A stretch of 64,000 nt of DNA from Bradyrhizobium ivorense (lineage in GTDB: Bacteria > Pseudomonadota > Alphaproteobacteria > Rhizobiales > Xanthobacteraceae). Within the stretch, counting starts at the first letter, position 1; each line of letters begins with the position of its first letter. Where the stretch lies: contig NZ_CAADFC020000004.1 of NCBI RefSeq assembly GCF_900696085.1, positions 310,001-374,000 of the forward strand, in the 5' to 3' direction. Position numbers and translations under genes: made by a program. The notes below the pieces were generated by a model. The model did not search any database. It was not told the DNA's origin and saw only the letters and a program-made list of their open reading frames with translations. Of the stretch, positions 39,947 through 48,582 are shown piece after piece.

Positions 39947-40591
39947 GAGCTCGCTCTTTTTGCTGTTAAATTCGCAAGGGAAAAACCGTCGCCACCAAAG
40001 CAGCGCCTAGCGATCCAAGCCCTTGGAATTCAAGCGGGACTTCGATTTTCGACCGGCACAGGACGTGCCGGGACCGTTAAAATCGCGGGCTTTGCTAACA
40101 TAGCAATCGCGCAGGTGCAACATGACGACACGCGCTGGCGCCGCCTTGTCGCACGCGCGTCGCACACGTGCCTTGGCGGCCACGACCGCCGGCCGAATCA
40201 GCGAATTCTGCGGACGGGAATTTTGCCGGCACCGCACCGGATTCGCACGGACCAGATTCGTTCCAGAAAAAATTCACATGCGGCCATGAGTGATCGCGAG
40301 GGAACAAATCGCGAGGGACGCGCTCCATTTGGCGAATACTTACCGAAAACTTACTACGGTGTCGTTTTTCAGTATTCACAAGTATTTCAATCGTTAAAAT
40401 TTAGTTAAAGCAGAAGGTTACGGAACCTCTCCAGACCACCCCGAAGCGGTAACAAGATATTTCAGCCGGAGGCAATCCGGATTTACTGCCCAATTCACGC
40501 CGCATTGCGAAATCAAACGGCCTTGGTCAACAAGGGACGGGGGTTCCACTTGCCACGGTTGGTGGCAATACTGTCTGAGGGTCTTAAATCA
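39947..40591. other. Divergent spacer between the atp operon and rlpA
   Basis: 645 bp without a gene I can support. It should hold the atp promoter (leftward) and the rlpA promoter (rightward). Notable elements are an 11-bp direct repeat ATCGCGAGGGA at 40293-40303 and 40308-40318, a TTAA-N7-TTAA site at 40394-40408 in an AT-rich stretch, and a hairpin TTGCCAC/GTGGCAA at 40550-40568 near the rlpA start. Confidence 0.6.
40394..40408. promoter_or_regulatory. Candidate CtrA binding site upstream of rlpA
   Basis: TTAA (40394-40397), 7 bp, TTAA (40405-40408) is an exact match to the CtrA master-regulator consensus TTAA-N7-TTAA of alphaproteobacteria. It lies 184 bp upstream of rlpA, a gene with a septal role, in an AT-rich island of otherwise GC-rich DNA. 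Confidence 0.5.
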
Positions 40592-41077
40592 ATGACGAAT
40601 ATCAAGAAAATGGTACTGGGCGTAACCCAGTCGCGTACGGCGCTTGCTGTTGTGGCCGCGACGCTTCTGGTTGGGGGCAGTGTGACCGAAGCGTCCGCGA
40701 AGTCCAGGCATCATCATCGCCATCATCACCATCATCATGCCCGGGCTGAGGGGTCGGCCTGGCGCAACGCCAATGCCTCGGTGCAGTCCACCGGCGGCCA
40801 CTCGTTCTCCGGCATGGCTTCGTTCTACGGCAATGAGTCCGGCAGCCGCACCGCCTCCGGTCAGCGCTTCAACCAGAACGCCATGACCGCGGCCCATCGC
40901 TCGCTGCCGTTCGGCACCAAGCTCCGCGTCAGCCATGGCGGCCGCAGCGTCGTCGTCACCATCAACGATCGTGGCCCGTTTATCCGCGGCCGCGTGCTCG
41001 ACCTCTCGACCGGCGCCGCCCGCGCCATCGGCCTGACCGGCGCCGGCGTCGGCCGCGTCACCGCCGAGGTCATCTAA
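40592..41077 (+). CDS. rlpA: RlpA-like septal double-psi beta-barrel protein with His-rich N-terminus
   Basis: 161 residues. A signal peptide (to about residue 36) is followed by an unusual stretch with ten His in residues 40-49 (one Arg interrupts), then the RlpA double-psi beta-barrel domain: FSGMASFYGNESGSRTASGQ, FNQNAMTAAHRSLPFGTKL, and TINDRGPFIRGRVLDLSTGAA. The domain binds or cuts denuded peptidoglycan at division sites in other species. No SPOR domain is present. I start at the ATG at 40592 (GAGGG 10 bp upstream). A CtrA-type site upstream suggests cell-cycle control, and a strong terminator follows. Confidence 0.9.
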   Translation: MTNIKKMVLGVTQSRTALAVVAATLLVGGSVTEASAKSRHHHRHHHHHHARAEGSAWRNANASVQSTGGHSFSGMASFYGNESGSRTASGQRFNQNAMTAAHRSLPFGTKLRVSHGGRSVVVTINDRGPFIRGRVLDLSTGAARAIGLTGAGVGRVTAEVI

Positions 41078-41142
41078 GCGTCTTTAGTAAGCGTTGCGTC
41101 GCGTACGGCCGCGAGGCCCGTGCCTCGCGCGTCCGACAAATG

Positions 41143-41174
41143 GCCTGCCGTCGCAAATGACGGCAGGCTTTTTT
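41143..41174 (+). terminator. Rho-independent terminator after rlpA
   Basis: GCCTGCCGTC (41143-41152) pairs with GACGGCAGGC (41159-41168) around GCAAAT, followed by six T. It separates rlpA from the convergent priA. A smaller GCGAGGC/GCCTCGC hairpin lies at 41111-41128. Confidence 0.88.
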
Positions 41175-41178
41175 GTTG

Positions 41179-43386
41179 TCACAGGAAGCTCTGCGGATCG
41201 ACGTCGACCTCGAGCTTGAGGTTGCCCTTGGTCTTCGGACCGGCGGCCAGCCATTCGCGCAAGTACTGCGACAGGTCGACATTGCGCAGCGACTTCACCA
41301 GCAGGCGAAAGCGGTAGCGGCCCTTGATCACCGCAAGCGGCGCCTCGGCGGGACCGAGCACCTGGATCCGTTCGTCGAGCGGCGCCACCGCAGCGAGCTT
41401 GCGGGCAAAGCCCTCCGCGGTCGGACGATCGCCAGCGGAAATGATCAGGCTCGCCAGCCGGCCGAATGGCGGATAGCCGGTGCGCTCGCGGATATCGATC
41501 TCGCTGGCGTAGAACGCCTCGCGGTCGTTGGCGATCAGGGCCTTGATGACGGGATGCTCGGGCTGGTGCGTCTGCAGAAAGCCGACGCCGCGGCCCTGCT
41601 CGCGCCCGGCCCGGCCGACCACCTGGTTCAGCAGCTGGAACGTGCGCTCGGCGGCGCGCGGATCGCCATTGCTGAGGCCAAGATCGGCATCGACGACGCC
41701 GACTAGATTGAGCCGCGGGAAGTTATGTCCCTTGGCAACGAGTTGCGTGCCGATGATGATGTTGACGCGGCCCTCGGCGATTTCATTGAGCTCGCTGCGC
41801 ATGGTCTCGATCGAGGTGATGAGATCGCTCGACAGCACCATGGTGCGCGCCTCGGGGAAGATGTGAGCTGCCTCCTCCTGCAGGCGCTCGACGCCGGGAC
41901 CGACGGCGGCCAGCGATTCCTCCGCCGCGCAGTTCGGGCAGATGTTCGGGCGCGGCATCGAGAAGCCGCAGTGATGGCAGACCAGCCGCTGGCGAAACCG
42001 GTGATCGACCAGCCAGGCATCGCAGATCGTGCAGGCGAAGCGATGACCGCAGGCGCGGCACAGCGTCAACGGCGCATAGCCGCGACGATTGAGAAACAGC
42101 AGCGCCTGCTCGCGCCGCTCGATCGCATAGCGAATCTGTTCGGCCAGCGGCGGCGAGATGAAGCGGCCGCGCGGCGGCGGCGCGCGGCGCAGATCGATCG
42201 CCTCGATATGCGGCATGTGCTGGCCGCCGAACCGCGACGGCAGCGCGACGCGCTGGTAGCGCCCCTTGCGCGCATTGACCTCGCTCTCGACCGACGGCGT
42301 GGCGGACGCCAGCACGATCGGGATCTTTGCGATATGGGCGCGAACCACCGCCATGTCGCGCGCGTGATAATGCGCGCCGTCGTCCTGCTTGTAGGCCTGG
42401 TCGTGCTCCTCATCGACGATGATGAGGCCCAAATCTGCGTAGGGCAGGAACAGCGCCGAGCGGGCACCGACCACGACCGGCGCCTTGCCTTCCGAGATCG
42501 CCGCCCAGTTGCGCGCGCGGGTGCGCGGCGTGAGCTCGGAATGCCATTCCAGCGGCCGCACGCCAAAACGCTGCGAGAAACGATCGAGGAACTGGCCGGT
42601 CAGCGCGATCTCCGGCATCAGGATCAGCGACTGCTTGCCGCGCCGGATGTTTTCCGCGATCGCCTCGAAATAGACCTCGGTCTTGCCCGAGCCGGTGACG
42701 CCGTCGAGCAGCGCGACATGAAAGCTGCCGCTGGCGGCGAGCGTGCGCATCACGTCGACGGCGCTGCGCTGCTCGCGGGAAAAATCCGGCTGCGCGAAGG
42801 CGGGATCCGGACGCGGTGGCGGCGCCGGCGGCGGCATCGCCTCGACCGTCAACGTGCCCTCATCGACCAGGCCGTCGACCACGCCGGCACTGACGCCGGC
42901 CTCCTTCGCTGCGTCCGACTTGCCGTGCAGCAGACCGTCCGACAGCACCTCGATCAATCGCCGCCGCGCCGGCGTCAGGCGCTGCGGCGGCTCACCGACC
43001 AGGCGGACGCCGAGCCGCGTGCGCTCGGGCCCGAGATTCTCGCCCATGCGCAGCGTCATCCGCAGCACCATGCCGCGCGCCGACAGCGTGTAGTTCGACA
43101 CCCAGTCGACCAGCTGACGCAGTTCCGCCTTGAGCGGCGGGACATCGAGCTTCTCGCTGACGTCCTTGAGGCGGTTGTGCAGCCGCGGATCGGGCCTGGC
43201 GTTCTCGGCCCATACCACCGCGACGACCTCGCGCGGCCCGAGCGGAACGGCGATCACGTCGCCCGGCGCGAGCTCCATGCCGCGCGGAACGCGGTAGGAA
43301 TAGGTCTGGTTCAGCGCGACAGGCACCAGCACGTCGACGACACGTGTCGCCGATGCGGAAGCCGTGCTGCTGCGCGTGGTGTCCAT
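41179..43386 (-). CDS. priA: Primosomal helicase PriA
   Basis: 735 residues; restarts stalled replication forks. N-terminal DNA-binding domain begins VVDVLVPVALNQTYSYRVP. Walker A is GVTGSGKTEVYF, the DEAH-type box is DEEHD, and the Cys-rich zinc-binding insert is CRACGHRFACTICD and CHHCGFSMPRPNICPNC. Helicase motif GRAGREQGRGVGFLQT is near the C-terminus. The Xer-type recombinase gene is divergent, 107 bp away, an arrangement common in rhizobia. Confidence 0.97.
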   Translation of the reverse strand: MDTTRSSTASASATRVVDVLVPVALNQTYSYRVPRGMELAPGDVIAVPLGPREVVAVVWAENARPDPRLHNRLKDVSEKLDVPPLKAELRQLVDWVSNYTLSARGMVLRMTLRMGENLGPERTRLGVRLVGEPPQRLTPARRRLIEVLSDGLLHGKSDAAKEAGVSAGVVDGLVDEGTLTVEAMPPPAPPPRPDPAFAQPDFSREQRSAVDVMRTLAASGSFHVALLDGVTGSGKTEVYFEAIAENIRRGKQSLILMPEIALTGQFLDRFSQRFGVRPLEWHSELTPRTRARNWAAISEGKAPVVVGARSALFLPYADLGLIIVDEEHDQAYKQDDGAHYHARDMAVVRAHIAKIPIVLASATPSVESEVNARKGRYQRVALPSRFGGQHMPHIEAIDLRRAPPPRGRFISPPLAEQIRYAIERREQALLFLNRRGYAPLTLCRACGHRFACTICDAWLVDHRFRQRLVCHHCGFSMPRPNICPNCAAEESLAAVGPGVERLQEEAAHIFPEARTMVLSSDLITSIETMRSELNEIAEGRVNIIIGTQLVAKGHNFPRLNLVGVVDADLGLSNGDPRAAERTFQLLNQVVGRAGREQGRGVGFLQTHQPEHPVIKALIANDREAFYASEIDIRERTGYPPFGRLASLIISAGDRPTAEGFARKLAAVAPLDERIQVLGPAEAPLAVIKGRYRFRLLVKSLRNVDLSQYLREWLAAGPKTKGNLKLEVDVDPQSFL

Positions 43387-43493
43387 CGGAATCGCCTAGC
43401 ACCGCTGCGCCGCCTTAGCGAACGGTAAACGAAGGAAGTGCGATATAATCAGGAGAATCGCAGCGCCAATAGCCCCAAGGTCGCTTACAAGAT

Positions 43494-44465
43494 ATGGCCC
43501 GGACCGATCAGCCCGTTCAAGCGCTTGAGCTCGACTGCGCCGACGTGTCAATCACGCAGGAGATGACGCGCTGGCTGTCGCATCTGCGCGCCGAGCGGCG
43601 GCTGTCGCCCAAAACCCTCGAAGCCTATGCCCGCGATGTCAGGCAATGCCTCGCCTTCCTGGCGGAGCATTGGGGCGCCAAGGTCACGCTTGCCGGCTTT
43701 GCCGCGGTGGAGGCGAGCGATGTCCGCGCCTTCATGGCGATGCGGCGCGCCGACGAGATCGGCGGCCGATCGCTGATGCGGGCGTTGGCGGGGCTGCGCT
43801 CGTTCGGGCGCTTCCTGGAGCGCGAAGGCAAGGGCAAGGTCGGCGCGCTGTCGGCGATCCGCGCGCCGAAGGTGGCCAAGAGCCTGCCGAAGCCGATCCA
43901 CATGGAGGCGGCGAAGCGTTTTGCCGATGCCGACGAGCGCGCCGGCGAGGAACGCGAGACCTGGATCCTGGTGCGTGACGCCGCCGTGATGGCTCTGCTC
44001 TATGGTTCGGGCCTGCGCATCTCCGAGGCGCTGGGGCTGAAGCGCCGCGACGTGCCGAAGCCCGGCGAGGGCGACGTGCTGGTCGTGACCGGCAAGGGCA
44101 ACAAGACCCGCATGGTGCCGGTGCTGCAGAACGTGCTGCAGATAATCGCGGACTACGCGGCGATCTGTCCGCATCCGCTGAGCCCGACCGGGCCGATGTT
44201 CGTCGGCGCGCGCGGTGGCCCGCTCAGCCCGCGCATCATCCAGCTCACCATGGAGCGGCTGCGCGGCGCGCTCGGCCTGCCCGACAGCGCAACCCCGCAC
44301 GCGCTGCGGCACTCCTTTGCCACCCATCTGCTCAGCCGCGGCGGCGATCTGCGCGCGATCCAGGAACTGCTCGGCCACGCCTCGCTGTCGACCACGCAGA
44401 TCTATACCGGCATCGACAGCGAACGCCTGCTCGAAGTCTATCGCTCGGCGCATCCGCGCGGCTAA
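43494..44465 (+). CDS. xerC: XerC-type tyrosine recombinase
   Basis: 323 residues; expected to resolve chromosome dimers at dif with XerD. The N-terminal SAM-like DNA-binding domain (SHLRAERRLSPKTLEAYARDV) precedes the catalytic domain with YGSGLRISEALGL (first Arg), HALRHSFATHLLSRGGDLR (His-x-x-Arg), LGHASLSTTQIYTGI (His and the nucleophilic Tyr). All five catalytic positions are present. Start at ATG 43494 has no strong ribosome-binding site. A family 1 repeat follows directly at the stop codon. Confidence 0.93.
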   Translation: MARTDQPVQALELDCADVSITQEMTRWLSHLRAERRLSPKTLEAYARDVRQCLAFLAEHWGAKVTLAGFAAVEASDVRAFMAMRRADEIGGRSLMRALAGLRSFGRFLEREGKGKVGALSAIRAPKVAKSLPKPIHMEAAKRFADADERAGEERETWILVRDAAVMALLYGSGLRISEALGLKRRDVPKPGEGDVLVVTGKGNKTRMVPVLQNVLQIIADYAAICPHPLSPTGPMFVGARGGPLSPRIIQLTMERLRGALGLPDSATPHALRHSFATHLLSRGGDLRAIQELLGHASLSTTQIYTGIDSERLLEVYRSAHPRG

Positions 44466-44513
44466 AGCATGATCCGGAAAAGTGTGAAGCGGTTTTCCGA
44501 GAAGATCATGCTC
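44466..44513. repeat. Palindromic repeat (family 1, copy D)
   Basis: AGCATGATCCGGAAAAGTG at the left and GAGAAGATCATGCTCAAAT at the right, same orientation as copy C. It begins directly after the stop codon of the recombinase gene and may act as its transcript end. Confidence 0.8.
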
Positions 44514-44646
44514 AAATAGGCGCGGCGTTCATCATTGTGAACGCGGCCCGCGCCGTTCGTCTTCATACGGCTGCCATAAATCGCTCGCCCCTTGCGTTGT
44601 GCGGCGCATTCGGCAATCGTGCCGCGGTCGCATCCGGAGGGGAATC

Positions 44647-45237
44647 ATGAGCGCACATGAAAGTATGGAGCACGCCGAACATGCCGAGCATGCATCCGGC
44701 TCGAACAAGAAGATCGCCCTTTTGATCGCCGTGATCGCGCTGTTCCTGGCGCTGTCGGAAACCCTCGGCAAGGGCGCGCAGACCGAAGCGATCGCCAAGA
44801 ATGTCGAAGCCTCCAACCTCTGGGCCTTCTTCCAGGCCAAGAGCATCCGCCGCACTACGGTGCAGGTCGCGGCCGATCAGGGCAAGCTCAGCCTCGGCGC
44901 CACGACCGACGAGGCGGCCAAGGCGGCGCTGCAGAAGCAGATCGACGACTGGACCAAGACCGCGGCGCGCTACCGCTCGGAGCCGGACACCGGAGAAGGC
45001 TCGGAGCAACTGTCGGAGCGCGCCAAGCATGCCGAGCACGAGCGCGACGAGGCGACCGCGAAATATCACCATTTCGAAATTGCCTCCGCCGCCTTCCAGA
45101 TCGCCATCGTGCTGGCGTCGGCGACCATCATCACCGGCATCCTCGCGCTGGCCTGGGTGTCCGGCATCGTGACCTTGGCCGGCATCGCGATGACCGCGCT
45201 CGGTCTGTTCCAGCCGCACTGGCTGCATCTGCATTGA
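44647..45237 (+). CDS. DUF4337 family membrane protein
   Basis: 196 residues of the DUF4337 family. A short His/Glu-rich N-terminus (SMEHAEHAEHAS) precedes one membrane helix (about 22-40), a long amphipathic region (about 45-135) with ASNLWAFFQAKSIRRTTVQ, and two more C-terminal helices. GGAGGGG lies 5 bp before the ATG at 44647. The family is widespread in proteobacteria but its function is not known. It stands alone between repeats. Confidence 0.85.
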   Translation: MSAHESMEHAEHAEHASGSNKKIALLIAVIALFLALSETLGKGAQTEAIAKNVEASNLWAFFQAKSIRRTTVQVAADQGKLSLGATTDEAAKAALQKQIDDWTKTAARYRSEPDTGEGSEQLSERAKHAEHERDEATAKYHHFEIASAAFQIAIVLASATIITGILALAWVSGIVTLAGIAMTALGLFQPHWLHLH

Positions 45238-45682
45238 GGTCTGGGCTGGGAGGCACGCCCCGCGGCGGGTGCGCGCCGCCAATATGGCGAAAACAACCCC
45301 ATGCAAAGTAGCCGGCGGCTGCCGTTGTTCGCATGGCAGCTTGACACGTCGGGCAACTCAGGGGTATTCTTCTAATATTCCGAAACAGTGTGCGCGTGGT
45401 GACAACGGGGCCGTCGACCCTTCGAGACGGGCGCAAGTGCGCGCTCCTCAGGGTGACGGTGATGGTTTGCTCAGCTTGCTCGGTGTCATCACCCGGCTTG
45501 ACCGGGTGATCCAGTATTCCAGAGACGCCGGTGATAGAAGCGAGGGGCCGCGGCGTACTGGATCGCCCGGTCCATGTGCGCAATTGCGCACAGGCCGGGC
45601 GATGACAACGGTAGATGAGGACAAAGCTTCACATTCTCTCAGGATGACGGTTCGACGGATCACTGAACCCCGATGAAGAAAC
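45238..45682. other. Intergenic region dominated by repeats
   Basis: 445 bp between two membrane-protein genes. It contains a CCCTTCGAGACGG / CTCCTCAGGGTGA type element (about 45418-45456), the family 2 palindrome at 45485-45606, and further repeat-like sequence (CTCAGGATGACG) to about 45650. Open frames here are not protein-like. Confidence 0.6.
45485..45606. repeat. Palindromic repeat (family 2, copy 2)
   Basis: Arms GTCATCACCCGG...CCGGGCGATGAC and inner CCAGTA...TACTGG enclose a core with the perfect 16-bp palindrome GTGCGCAATTGCGCAC (45576-45591). The CCCGGCTTGACCGGGTGATCC block is shared in pattern with the copy between atpD and atpC. Confidence 0.75.
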
Positions 45683-46213
45683 TCACCGCGCCTGGTGCAC
45701 GCTCTTGCGGAAGCGCGCGATCGAGCGCAGCGTGCGCGCGGTCCAGCCGTCGCCGTCGCCGCGCAGCGCCTCCAGGGCGCGCTGCTTGACCGGTTCGACC
45801 AAAGCGGTGGCCTTGGCGCGGAGCGCGATCACGAAATCATAGAGCCGCTGGAACCAGCGCATCTGCAACAGCTTCGGCCGCGTCACGTCGAACAGGAAAG
45901 CGGTGAGGCCCATGCCGACGAACTTGGCGAACAGGATCAGCGAGACGGCGCTCATCCAGTAATTGTTCGCCAGCAGCCAGAGCCCGATCAGCTTCAGCGG
46001 AAACAGCGAGATCGCGGGAATGACGAAGATGAACAGTGTGGTCGCCGGCGACAGCGAATGCACCCGCTCGGCCACCCAGTGCTTCATCGCGCGCAGCGGT
46101 AGCGCGGCCACGATGCGCTCGACGATCGGCTCGAGGTGGTCCCACAGCCACGCCTCGATCAGGAAGATGATCGCAAGCAGGATCCAGAACGCGTTCAGCA
46201 GGCGGCGCAACAT
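45683..46213 (-). CDS. Uncharacterised membrane protein
   Basis: 176 residues. One hydrophobic helix at the N-terminus (LLNAFWILLAIIFLIEAWLW, about 4-23) and two in the middle (about 57-110, including TLFIFVIPAISLFPLKLIGLWL), followed by a basic C-terminal third rich in Arg and Lys. I do not recognise a named family, although similar proteins occur in Bradyrhizobium. Upstream of the start is an 11-bp inverted repeat and a variant repeat. It is the last gene of the reverse-strand stretch after lpd. Confidence 0.75.
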   Translation of the reverse strand: MLRRLLNAFWILLAIIFLIEAWLWDHLEPIVERIVAALPLRAMKHWVAERVHSLSPATTLFIFVIPAISLFPLKLIGLWLLANNYWMSAVSLILFAKFVGMGLTAFLFDVTRPKLLQMRWFQRLYDFVIALRAKATALVEPVKQRALEALRGDGDGWTARTLRSIARFRKSVHQAR

Positions 46214-46227
46214 CGTCGTGATCTCTC

Positions 46228-46308
46228 GATCATGATGCGACTGAGCATCATGATCTCATCTCTTTACCAGAGCGTGAAGCCGGCTTCAGTTATCCAGGTC
46301 ACGCTCCG
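46228..46308. repeat. Degenerate composite palindromic repeat, family 1-like
   Basis: GATCATGATGC (46228-46238) pairs with GCATCATGATC (46245-46255); TCATCTCTTT then leads to GAGCGTGA...TCACGCTC (about 46270-46308). The layout, a palindrome joined by CATCTCTTT to a second inverted repeat, mirrors family 1 copies A and B with a diverged second half. Confidence 0.5.
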
Positions 46309-46329
46309 CCGGCTCGCGCCGGACTTCGA

Positions 46330-47730
46330 TCACATATGGATGGCGCGTTTGCCCACCGCAAGCGAGGCTTCCTTGATGGCTTCCGAGCGGGTCGGATGGG
46401 CGTGGCAGGTGCGGGCCAGATCCTCGGCCGAACCGCCAAATTCCATCAAAACGCAGGCTTCATGAATCATTTCGCCGGCTTCGCGACCGACGATGTGCAC
46501 GCCGAGCACCCGATCCGTTTTCGCATCTGCGAGAACTTTTACAAGACCGTCGGTGGTCTGGTTGACCTTGGAGCGGCCGTTCGCGGTGAACGGAAACTTG
46601 CCGACGGTATAAGCGACGCCGGCCTGCTTGAGCTCCTCCTCGGTCTTGCCGACCGACGACACTTCCGGCGTGGTATACACGACACCTGGGATAACATCGT
46701 AGTTCACATGGCCCGCCTGCCCCGCGATGATCTCCGCGCAGGCGACGCCTTCGTCTTCCGCCTTGTGCGCGAGCATCGGTCCGGCGACGACGTCGCCGAT
46801 CGCGTAGATGCCCTTCACGTTGGTCGAGAAGTGCGCGTCAATCTCAACGCGGCCGCGATTGTCGAGCGCGACACCGGCTTCCTTCAGCCCAAGGCCCTCG
46901 GTGTAGGGCACGCGGCCGATGCAGACGAGCACGACGTCGGCTTCGATCGTCTCCGCCGCGCCGCCCGCCGCCGGCTCGACCTTGGCCTGCAGCGTCTTGC
47001 CCGAGGTGTCGACCGCGGTGACCTTGGCGCCGAGCTTGAAAGTGAAGCCCTGCTTCTCCAGCATGCGCTGGAATTGTTTTGCCACTTCGCCGTCCATGCC
47101 GGGCAAAATGCGGTCGAGGAATTCCACCACGGTGACCTTGGCGCCGAGACGGTGCCAGACCGAGCCGAGCTCGAGCCCGATCACGCCGGCGCCGACGATC
47201 AACAGACTCGACGGCACCTTCTCCAGCGACAGCGCGCCGGTCGACGACACGATGCGCTTCTCGTCGATCTCGATGCCCTTCAGCCGCGCGATGTCGGAGC
47301 CGGTGGCGATCACGATGTTCCTGGTCTCGACGGTCTCGGTCTTGCCGTCGCCGGAGACCTCGACCTTGCCGGCACCGAGAATCTTGCCGGTGCCCTTGAG
47401 CACGTCGATCTTGTTCTTCTTCATCAGGAACTCGACGCCCTTGACGTTGCCGTCGATGCCCTGCTGCTTGAAGTTCATCATCGCGGGCAGATCGAGCTTC
47501 GGCGCCGAGACGCTGACGCCCATCTTGGCGAAGGAATGCGCAGCTTCCTCGAACATCTCGGAGGCGTGCAGCAGCGCCTTCGAGGGCATGCAGCCGACAT
47601 TGAGGCAGGTGCCGCCGAGCGTCGCGTTCTTCTCGACGACGGCGACCTTCATGCCGAGTTGCGCCGCGCGGATCGCGCAGACATAGCCGCCAGGGCCGGT
47701 GCCGATGACGACAAGATCGTAAGAAGCCAT
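46330..47730 (-). CDS. lpd: Dihydrolipoyl dehydrogenase (E3)
   Basis: 466 residues. FAD-binding start [20 protein letters not shown], the redox-active disulfide [13 protein letters not shown] (Cys about 44 and 49), the NAD-binding [13 protein letters not shown], and C-terminal HAHPTRSEA with the catalytic His-Glu pair. It reoxidises lipoyl groups of the 2-oxoglutarate dehydrogenase complex. It lies 27 bp downstream of the SDR gene in the sucAB series, so it is probably the E3 for that complex. Confidence 0.98.
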   Translation of the reverse strand: MASYDLVVIGTGPGGYVCAIRAAQLGMKVAVVEKNATLGGTCLNVGCMPSKALLHASEMFEEAAHSFAKMGVSVSAPKLDLPAMMNFKQQGIDGNVKGVEFLMKKNKIDVLKGTGKILGAGKVEVSGDGKTETVETRNIVIATGSDIARLKGIEIDEKRIVSSTGALSLEKVPSSLLIVGAGVIGLELGSVWHRLGAKVTVVEFLDRILPGMDGEVAKQFQRMLEKQGFTFKLGAKVTAVDTSGKTLQAKVEPAAGGAAETIEADVVLVCIGRVPYTEGLGLKEAGVALDNRGRVEIDAHFSTNVKGIYAIGDVVAGPMLAHKAEDEGVACAEIIAGQAGHVNYDVIPGVVYTTPEVSSVGKTEEELKQAGVAYTVGKFPFTANGRSKVNQTTDGLVKVLADAKTDRVLGVHIVGREAGEMIHEACVLMEFGGSAEDLARTCHAHPTRSEAIKEASLAVGKRAIHM

Positions 47731-47757
47731 GATTGAGGTCCTGTAACTCTTTGACTG

Positions 47758-48507
47758 TTAGCGACCGCCCGACACGTCGAGGATCGTGCTGGTGACATAG
47801 GAGGCCTCGTCCGACATCAGCCAGACGATGGCATTTGCAATCTCATCCGCAGTGCCGACGCGCTTCATCGGCACCATATGGGCAAGCCGGTGCGCGCGAT
47901 CGGGCTCGCCGCCCGCGGCATGGATTTCGGTGTCGATCAGCCCCGGCCGGATGCCGGCGACGCGAATGCCTTCGGCCGCGACTTCATGGCCGAGGCCGAC
48001 GGTGAACGAATCGATTGCGCCCTTGGAGGCGGCATAATCGACATAGGTGTTGGGCGCGCCGAGCCTGGCCGCGACCGAGGAGAGGTTGACGATCACACCG
48101 CCCTGACCGCCATGCTTGGTCGACATCCGCTTCACCGCTTCGCGGGCGCAGAGGATCGAGCCGGTGACGTTGACCGCCATCACCCGCCGGATGCGCTCGG
48201 CCGACATCTCGTCGACGCGCACGCCGCTGGTGCCGACAATGCCGCCATTGTTGACCAGCGCCCCGAGCGTGCCGAACTTGTCGGCCGCCTTGAACAGGTC
48301 GAGGATATCGCCTTCCTCGGCGACATCGCATTTCACCGCGATCGCCTTGCCGTTGCTCGCCGCGATCTGGGCGACGACCTCGTCGGCCGCCTTCTTGTTG
48401 CTGGCATAGCCGACCACAACACGATAGCCGCGCGCCGCGGCAGCGAGGGCGGTGGCGCGGCCGATGCCGCGGCTGCCGCCGGTGATGATGACAACCTTAT
48501 CCGTCAC
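47758..48507 (-). CDS. SDR family oxidoreductase
   Basis: About 249 residues. NAD(P)-binding GGSRGIGRAT (about 9-18), NNGG motif at about 88, catalytic Ser in NLSSVAARLG, and YAASK (catalytic Tyr-x-x-x-Lys), then VAGIRPGLIDTEIHA. Classical short-chain dehydrogenase, resembling 3-oxoacyl-ACP reductase FabG in length. I start at the GTG at 48507, with GGGGA 5 bp upstream; TTG at 48519 would also be possible. It sits between sucB and lpd, 27 bp before lpd, so is co-transcribed with the 2-oxoglutarate dehydrogenase genes. Substrate unknown. Confidence 0.9.
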   Translation of the reverse strand: MTDKVVIITGGSRGIGRATALAAAARGYRVVVGYASNKKAADEVVAQIAASNGKAIAVKCDVAEEGDILDLFKAADKFGTLGALVNNGGIVGTSGVRVDEMSAERIRRVMAVNVTGSILCAREAVKRMSTKHGGQGGVIVNLSSVAARLGAPNTYVDYAASKGAIDSFTVGLGHEVAAEGIRVAGIRPGLIDTEIHAAGGEPDRAHRLAHMVPMKRVGTADEIANAIVWLMSDEASYVTSTILDVSGGR

Positions 48508-48582
48508 ATTGATCCCCAAAGATACGCGGCCAAAACGATTGCGGCGCCCGATCGGGTCGAGCGCCGCGCGCGAATGGCCTTC

